This document shows positions 60,508-64,000 of a stretch of 64,000 nucleotides of DNA, piece after piece. The position numbers and the translations under genes are program-made. A model generated the notes under the pieces. That model did not search any database. It saw only the letters and a program-made list of their open reading frames with translations, and had not been told where the DNA came from. This DNA comes from Janibacter sp. Soil728 (lineage in GTDB: Bacteria > Actinomycetota > Actinomycetes > Actinomycetales > Dermatophilaceae), in the NCBI RefSeq assembly GCF_001428305.1, contig NZ_LMRZ01000003.1:62001-126000 (forward strand), given 5' to 3'. Within the stretch, counting starts at the first letter, position 1, and the number at the start of each line of letters is the position of its first letter.

Positions 60508-62838
60508 ATGTCTGCCTGTCCTGTCTCCGCCAACGCGGCCGAGTTCGATCCCTTCGGGGACGGCTACCAGCAGGACCCGCCCGCCTATGTGGCCTGGTCC
60601 CGCGAGAGCGAGCCGGTCTTCTACAGCCCCCAGCTCGACTACTGGGTCGTCACCCGGTACGACGACATCAAGGCGATCTTCCGCGACAACCTCACCTTCT
60701 CCCCTTCCGTCGCGTTGGAGAAGATCACGCCCACCAGCCAGGAGGCCAACGACGTCCTGGCCTCGTACGACTACGGCATGAACCGCACGCTGGTCAACGA
60801 GGACGAGCCCGCGCACATGGAGCGCCGCCGAGCGTTGATGGAGCCCTTCTCCCCCGAGCACCTCGCCCACCACGAGCCGATGGTCCGTGCCCTCGTGCGC
60901 GAGCACGTCGACGCCTTCATCGACGAGGGTCGCGCCGAGCTGGTCAACCAGATGTTCTGGGAGATCCCGCTGACCGTCGCGCTGGAGTTCCTCGGCGTCC
61001 CCGACGACGACAAGCCGAAGCTGCGTGAGTACTCCGTCGCCCACACCGTCAACACGTGGGGTCGGCCGGAGCCCGAGGAGCAGGTCGCCGTCGCCCACGC
61101 CGTCGGCAACTTCTGGCAGTACGCGGGCGGCGTCCTCGAGCGGATGCGCGAGCGCCCCGACGACGAGGGATGGATGCAGTACGGCATCCGCAAGCAACGC
61201 GAGCTGCCCGAGGTCGTCACCGACTCCTACCTGCACTCGATGATGATGGCCGGCATCGTCGCGGCCCACGAGACGACCGCCAACGGCATCGCCAATGCCG
61301 TGAAGCTCCTGCTGGAGAACCGCGTCATCTGGGACCAGATCTGCGCTGACCCCACCCTCATCCCCAATGCCGTCGAGGAGTGCTTGCGGCACAACGGGTC
61401 CCAGGCCGCGTGGCGCCGCCTGACGACCAAGGACACCGAGATCGGTGGCGTTGCCGTCCCCGCCGGCGCCCGCATCCTCATGGTCTCCTCCTCCGGCAAC
61501 CACGACCCGCGACGCTTCGAGGACCCCGAGCTCGTCGACGTGCGCCGTGACGACGCCGCCGACCACCTGACCTTCGGCTACGGCGCCCACCAGTGCCTGG
61601 GCAAGAACCTCGCCCGCATGGAGATGCAGATCTTCCTCGAGGAGCTCACCGGCCGACTGCCGCACATGCGTCTGGCCGAGCAGGACTTCAGCTATGTCCC
61701 CAACACCTCCTTCCGCGGGCCCGAGCACCTGTGGGTCGAGTGGGACCCGCAGGCCAACCCCGAGCGCACCGACCCGGCGGTCCTGCGTCCGCGCGTCGAG
61801 GTCAACATCGGCGAGCCGACCACGGCCCACCACAGCCGACCCATGCGCGTGGAGCGCGTGATCGATGCGGCCGACGGCGTCCGTCACATCACCCTGGCGA
61901 GTGCCGACGGGTCCGCGCTGCCGACCTTCACCGCCGGCTCGCACATCGACATCGAGTGCGGCGACACCGGCATCGTGCGGCAGTACTCGCTGTGCGGCAC
62001 CCCACCCGCCCCGGTCCAGCCCGAGGGCTGCCCGGTCCCCCACGTCCCGCGCCCGGAGCACTACGAGATCGCGGTCCTGCGTGAGGACGAGTCCCGTGGC
62101 GGCTCGGCCTGGGTGCACGACCACCTGCGCGAAGGGGAGGTCCTCACCGTCCGCGGACCGCGCAACCACTTCCGCCTGCCCGAGCAGGCGCAGCGCTATG
62201 TCTTCGTCGCCGGCGGCATCGGCATCACCCCGATCCGGGCGATGGCCGCGCAGGCCGCCCGCGAGGGCACGCCCTACGAGATCCACTACCTCGGCCGCGA
62301 GCGCGCCGGCATGGCCTTCGTCGACGAGCTGGTGGCCGAGCACGGCGATCGACTCCTCGTGCACTGCTCCAGTGAGGGCACGCGGACCGATCTGCGCGCC
62401 CTGGTGTCCGACAACGCTGCTGACGGTCGCGCCGGGCGCGTGCACGTCTACGCGTGCGGTCCGCAGCGGATGATCGACGACCTGACCGTCGACACGGCGG
62501 ACTGGCCCGAGGACACCGTCGTCTTCGAGCACTTCTCCTCGACCCTTGGTGAGCTCGACCCGGAGCAGGAGCACGAGTTCACCGTGCACCTCGCGGACTC
62601 GGACATCGACGTGGTCGTGACCCGTGACCGGACCCTCCTGCAGACCCTGCGCGACGCCGGGTTGAGCATCCCCTCCAACTGCCAGGAGGGGCTGTGCGGC
62701 ACCTGCGAGGTGCCCGTGCTCGACGGAGCGGTCGACCACCGCGATGTCGTCCTGTCCGCATCCGAGCGCCGCGAGGGCGATCGGATGATGTCGTGCTGCT
62801 CCCGGGCCACGGGCGAGCACCTCGTCCTGGGTCTCTGA
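60508..62838 (+). CDS. Self-sufficient cytochrome P450 (CYP116B-like) fused to a phthalate-dioxygenase-type reductase
   Basis: 776 aa, class VII P450. Residues 1-440: heme domain with AGIVAAHETTANG (I-helix AG-x2-ET) and FGYGAHQCLGKN, heme-thiolate Cys near 362. Residues about 455-690: FMN/NADH reductase (RQYSLCGTPP, FVAGGIGITPIRAM, ACGPQRM). Residues about 700-776: plant-type 2Fe-2S (CQEGLCGTC...C). It carries its own electron chain and hydroxylates hydrocarbons, aromatics or alkyl ethers. The frame is open upstream to 60457, but AAGGGAG and MSACPVSANAAEFDPF set the ATG at 60508. Followed by a GntP permease gene. Confidence 0.93.
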   Translation: MSACPVSANAAEFDPFGDGYQQDPPAYVAWSRESEPVFYSPQLDYWVVTRYDDIKAIFRDNLTFSPSVALEKITPTSQEANDVLASYDYGMNRTLVNEDEPAHMERRRALMEPFSPEHLAHHEPMVRALVREHVDAFIDEGRAELVNQMFWEIPLTVALEFLGVPDDDKPKLREYSVAHTVNTWGRPEPEEQVAVAHAVGNFWQYAGGVLERMRERPDDEGWMQYGIRKQRELPEVVTDSYLHSMMMAGIVAAHETTANGIANAVKLLLENRVIWDQICADPTLIPNAVEECLRHNGSQAAWRRLTTKDTEIGGVAVPAGARILMVSSSGNHDPRRFEDPELVDVRRDDAADHLTFGYGAHQCLGKNLARMEMQIFLEELTGRLPHMRLAEQDFSYVPNTSFRGPEHLWVEWDPQANPERTDPAVLRPRVEVNIGEPTTAHHSRPMRVERVIDAADGVRHITLASADGSALPTFTAGSHIDIECGDTGIVRQYSLCGTPPAPVQPEGCPVPHVPRPEHYEIAVLREDESRGGSAWVHDHLREGEVLTVRGPRNHFRLPEQAQRYVFVAGGIGITPIRAMAAQAAREGTPYEIHYLGRERAGMAFVDELVAEHGDRLLVHCSSEGTRTDLRALVSDNAADGRAGRVHVYACGPQRMIDDLTVDTADWPEDTVVFEHFSSTLGELDPEQEHEFTVHLADSDIDVVVTRDRTLLQTLRDAGLSIPSNCQEGLCGTCEVPVLDGAVDHRDVVLSASERREGDRMMSCCSRATGEHLVLGL

Positions 62839-62874
62839 CCCCCCTTCACCCCAACCCCACACCAAAGGCAACCG

Positions 62875-64000
62875 ATGACGCTTGCACTCCTGGGCATCCT
62901 GCTCTCGCTCGTCCTGCTGATCACCCTGGCCTACCGCGGCCACTCGGTGATCGCCGTCGCTCCCTTCGCCGCGACGGTCGCCGTGCTCATGTCCGGCGCA
63001 CCGCTGCTGGCCAGCTACACGCAGGTCTTCATGCCCGCTCTCGGCGGGTTCATGGCGGCCTTCTTCCCCCTCTTCCTCGTCGGCGCGATCTTCGGTCGAC
63101 TGATGACGGTCAGCGGCTACGCGCGTGACCTCGCCGGGTGGATCTCGGGAGTGCTCGGTCCGCGCTTCGCCATCCTCGTCACGGTGCTGGCCACCGCGCT
63201 GCTGACCTACGGCGGCGTGAGCGCGTGGGTCGTCGTCTTCACGATCTTCCCGATCGCCACCGCGCTCTTCGCGGAGGCAGACATCCCCAAGCGGCTCATG
63301 CCGGCGGCCATCGCCCTGGGCATCTTCACCTTCGCCACCGCTGCGCTGCCCGGCTCGCCGCAGATCCACAACACGATCCCGACGAAGTTCTTCGGCACCA
63401 ACACCTTTGCCGCACCCGGCCTCGGCCTGCTCGGCGCCATCATCGTCTTCGCCCTCGGCATGCTGTGGCTCGAGCGCCGGCAGAAGCAGCTGGCTGCCGA
63501 CGGTGAGACCTTCGGTGATCTGACGATCGCCGAGCGCAAGGAGGCCGAGCGCCTCGGCGGCGGGCGCGCGACCGGCGGCACCTCTCCCGAGCGGGGTGTC
63601 GCCGACCCCGACGCACCGGAGGGTGGCGCCGCCACCCAGCCCGCCTCCGCCCCGGTGTCCGTCGCGCTGGCCGAGCGGACCTCCCCTTCGCCCGAGGTCG
63701 GTCAGCGTCCCGGTGCCGTCGCCGGTCTCATCGGCCTGAGCCCCATCCTCGCGATCGTCGCGGCCAACGCGCTGTGCACCTACCTGCTCTTCCCCGCCCT
63801 CGACTTCGGCTACCTCGCCGACAAGAAGTTCGGTGGCACCTCGATCGCGGCCGTCACCGGCATCTGGTCGGTGACCGTGGCGATGCTCGCCGGCATCGCA
63901 CTCGTCTTCCTCATGCGCGTGGGGTTCTGGCGTGAGTACGTCGAGGCGCTCACCGAGGGTGCCCGCAATGCCGTGCTGCCCGTCTTCAACACGGCGAGCG
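62875..64000 (+). CDS. GntP family permease, C-terminus outside the window
   Basis: 375 codons visible. Hydrophobic throughout, with about nine membrane helices separated by one long soluble loop near residues 205-275. GGFMAAFFPLFLVGAIFGRLM, YGGVSAWVVVFTIFPIA and ATAALPGSPQIHNTIP match the gluconate/carboxylate GntP family. AAAGG precedes the ATG, 36 bases after the P450 stop, so it is probably co-transcribed. It may import the P450 substrate or export an oxidised acid. Confidence 0.85.
   Translation, partial: MTLALLGILLSLVLLITLAYRGHSVIAVAPFAATVAVLMSGAPLLASYTQVFMPALGGFMAAFFPLFLVGAIFGRLMTVSGYARDLAGWISGVLGPRFAILVTVLATALLTYGGVSAWVVVFTIFPIATALFAEADIPKRLMPAAIALGIFTFATAALPGSPQIHNTIPTKFFGTNTFAAPGLGLLGAIIVFALGMLWLERRQKQLAADGETFGDLTIAERKEAERLGGGRATGGTSPERGVADPDAPEGGAATQPASAPVSVALAERTSPSPEVGQRPGAVAGLIGLSPILAIVAANALCTYLLFPALDFGYLADKKFGGTSIAAVTGIWSVTVAMLAGIALVFLMRVGFWREYVEALTEGARNAVLPVFNTAS

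Noticed and set aside
60484-63369. 961-codon minus-strand open frame over the P450 and permease
   Set aside because: Antisense of two unambiguous genes in high-GC DNA; no domain.

Overview
This 64 kb window is high-GC actinobacterial DNA. Codon use, the many leaderless genes (TAnnnT box about 6 nt before ATG/GTG), a LitR/CarH-type B12 photoreceptor and a CYP116B-type P450 all fit. The gene mix suggests Micrococcales, perhaps Intrasporangiaceae (Janibacter-like), but there is no rRNA or other marker gene to prove it. No tRNA, rRNA, CRISPR array, transposase or integrase was found.

Bases 1 to about 27,350 are a defence-type island. On the minus strand lie an SF1 helicase (cut by the window edge) and a RecB/Cas4-like nuclease, together resembling a split Dna2. 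Divergent from them is a type ISP restriction-modification enzyme, frameshifted once at a G5 run. Next come a GIY-YIG nuclease and a translationally coupled run of six genes (9705-23362): a DEDDh exonuclease-TerB-BRCT protein, a 1796-aa SF1 helicase with a C-terminal nuclease domain, a T5orf172-like GIY-YIG protein, a DUF6361 protein, a PLD-like nuclease and a 1074-aa SF2 helicase. I know of no named defence system with this layout, so it is the best candidate for an undescribed one. The ragged right part of the island (23.4-27.4 kb) holds gene fragments, an EcsC-like protein, a third GIY-YIG protein and a broken XRE/nucleotidyltransferase gene.

Bases 27.5-49 kb are chromosomal metabolic and accessory genes. 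They include a haloalkane dehalogenase, a secreted tannase/feruloyl-esterase family hydrolase, a secreted thermonuclease lipoprotein, an NrtR-like NUDIX regulator (frameshifted), a DapA-family lyase divergent from a three-subunit molybdenum aldehyde oxidoreductase (PaoABC-like), a solo ScoMcrA-N-like protein, a DUF1989 protein, an NAD(P)-binding protein, a DinB-like protein, an Old Yellow Enzyme, a large LuxR (LAL) regulator and a Tat-exported M20 peptidase.

Bases 49.1-58.2 kb look like a light-response locus. A seven-gene minus-strand operon (FAD oxidoreductase, DUF1365, cyclopropane-fatty-acid-synthase-like, SDR, photolyase, CPBP protease-like, SDR-TspO fusion) diverges from an SRPBCC protein and the LitR/CarH regulator. 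11-bp-spaced TTGTYCAA repeats lie in the shared promoter region.

Bases 58.3-64 kb hold a polysaccharide-deacetylase-like lipoprotein, then an IclR regulator, a self-sufficient P450-reductase fusion whose promoter carries two identical palindromes, and a GntP-family permease that runs off the end. At least three genes (type ISP, XRE/MNT, NrtR) carry one-base indels, two of them in G/C runs, so either decay or residual sequencing error must be considered.
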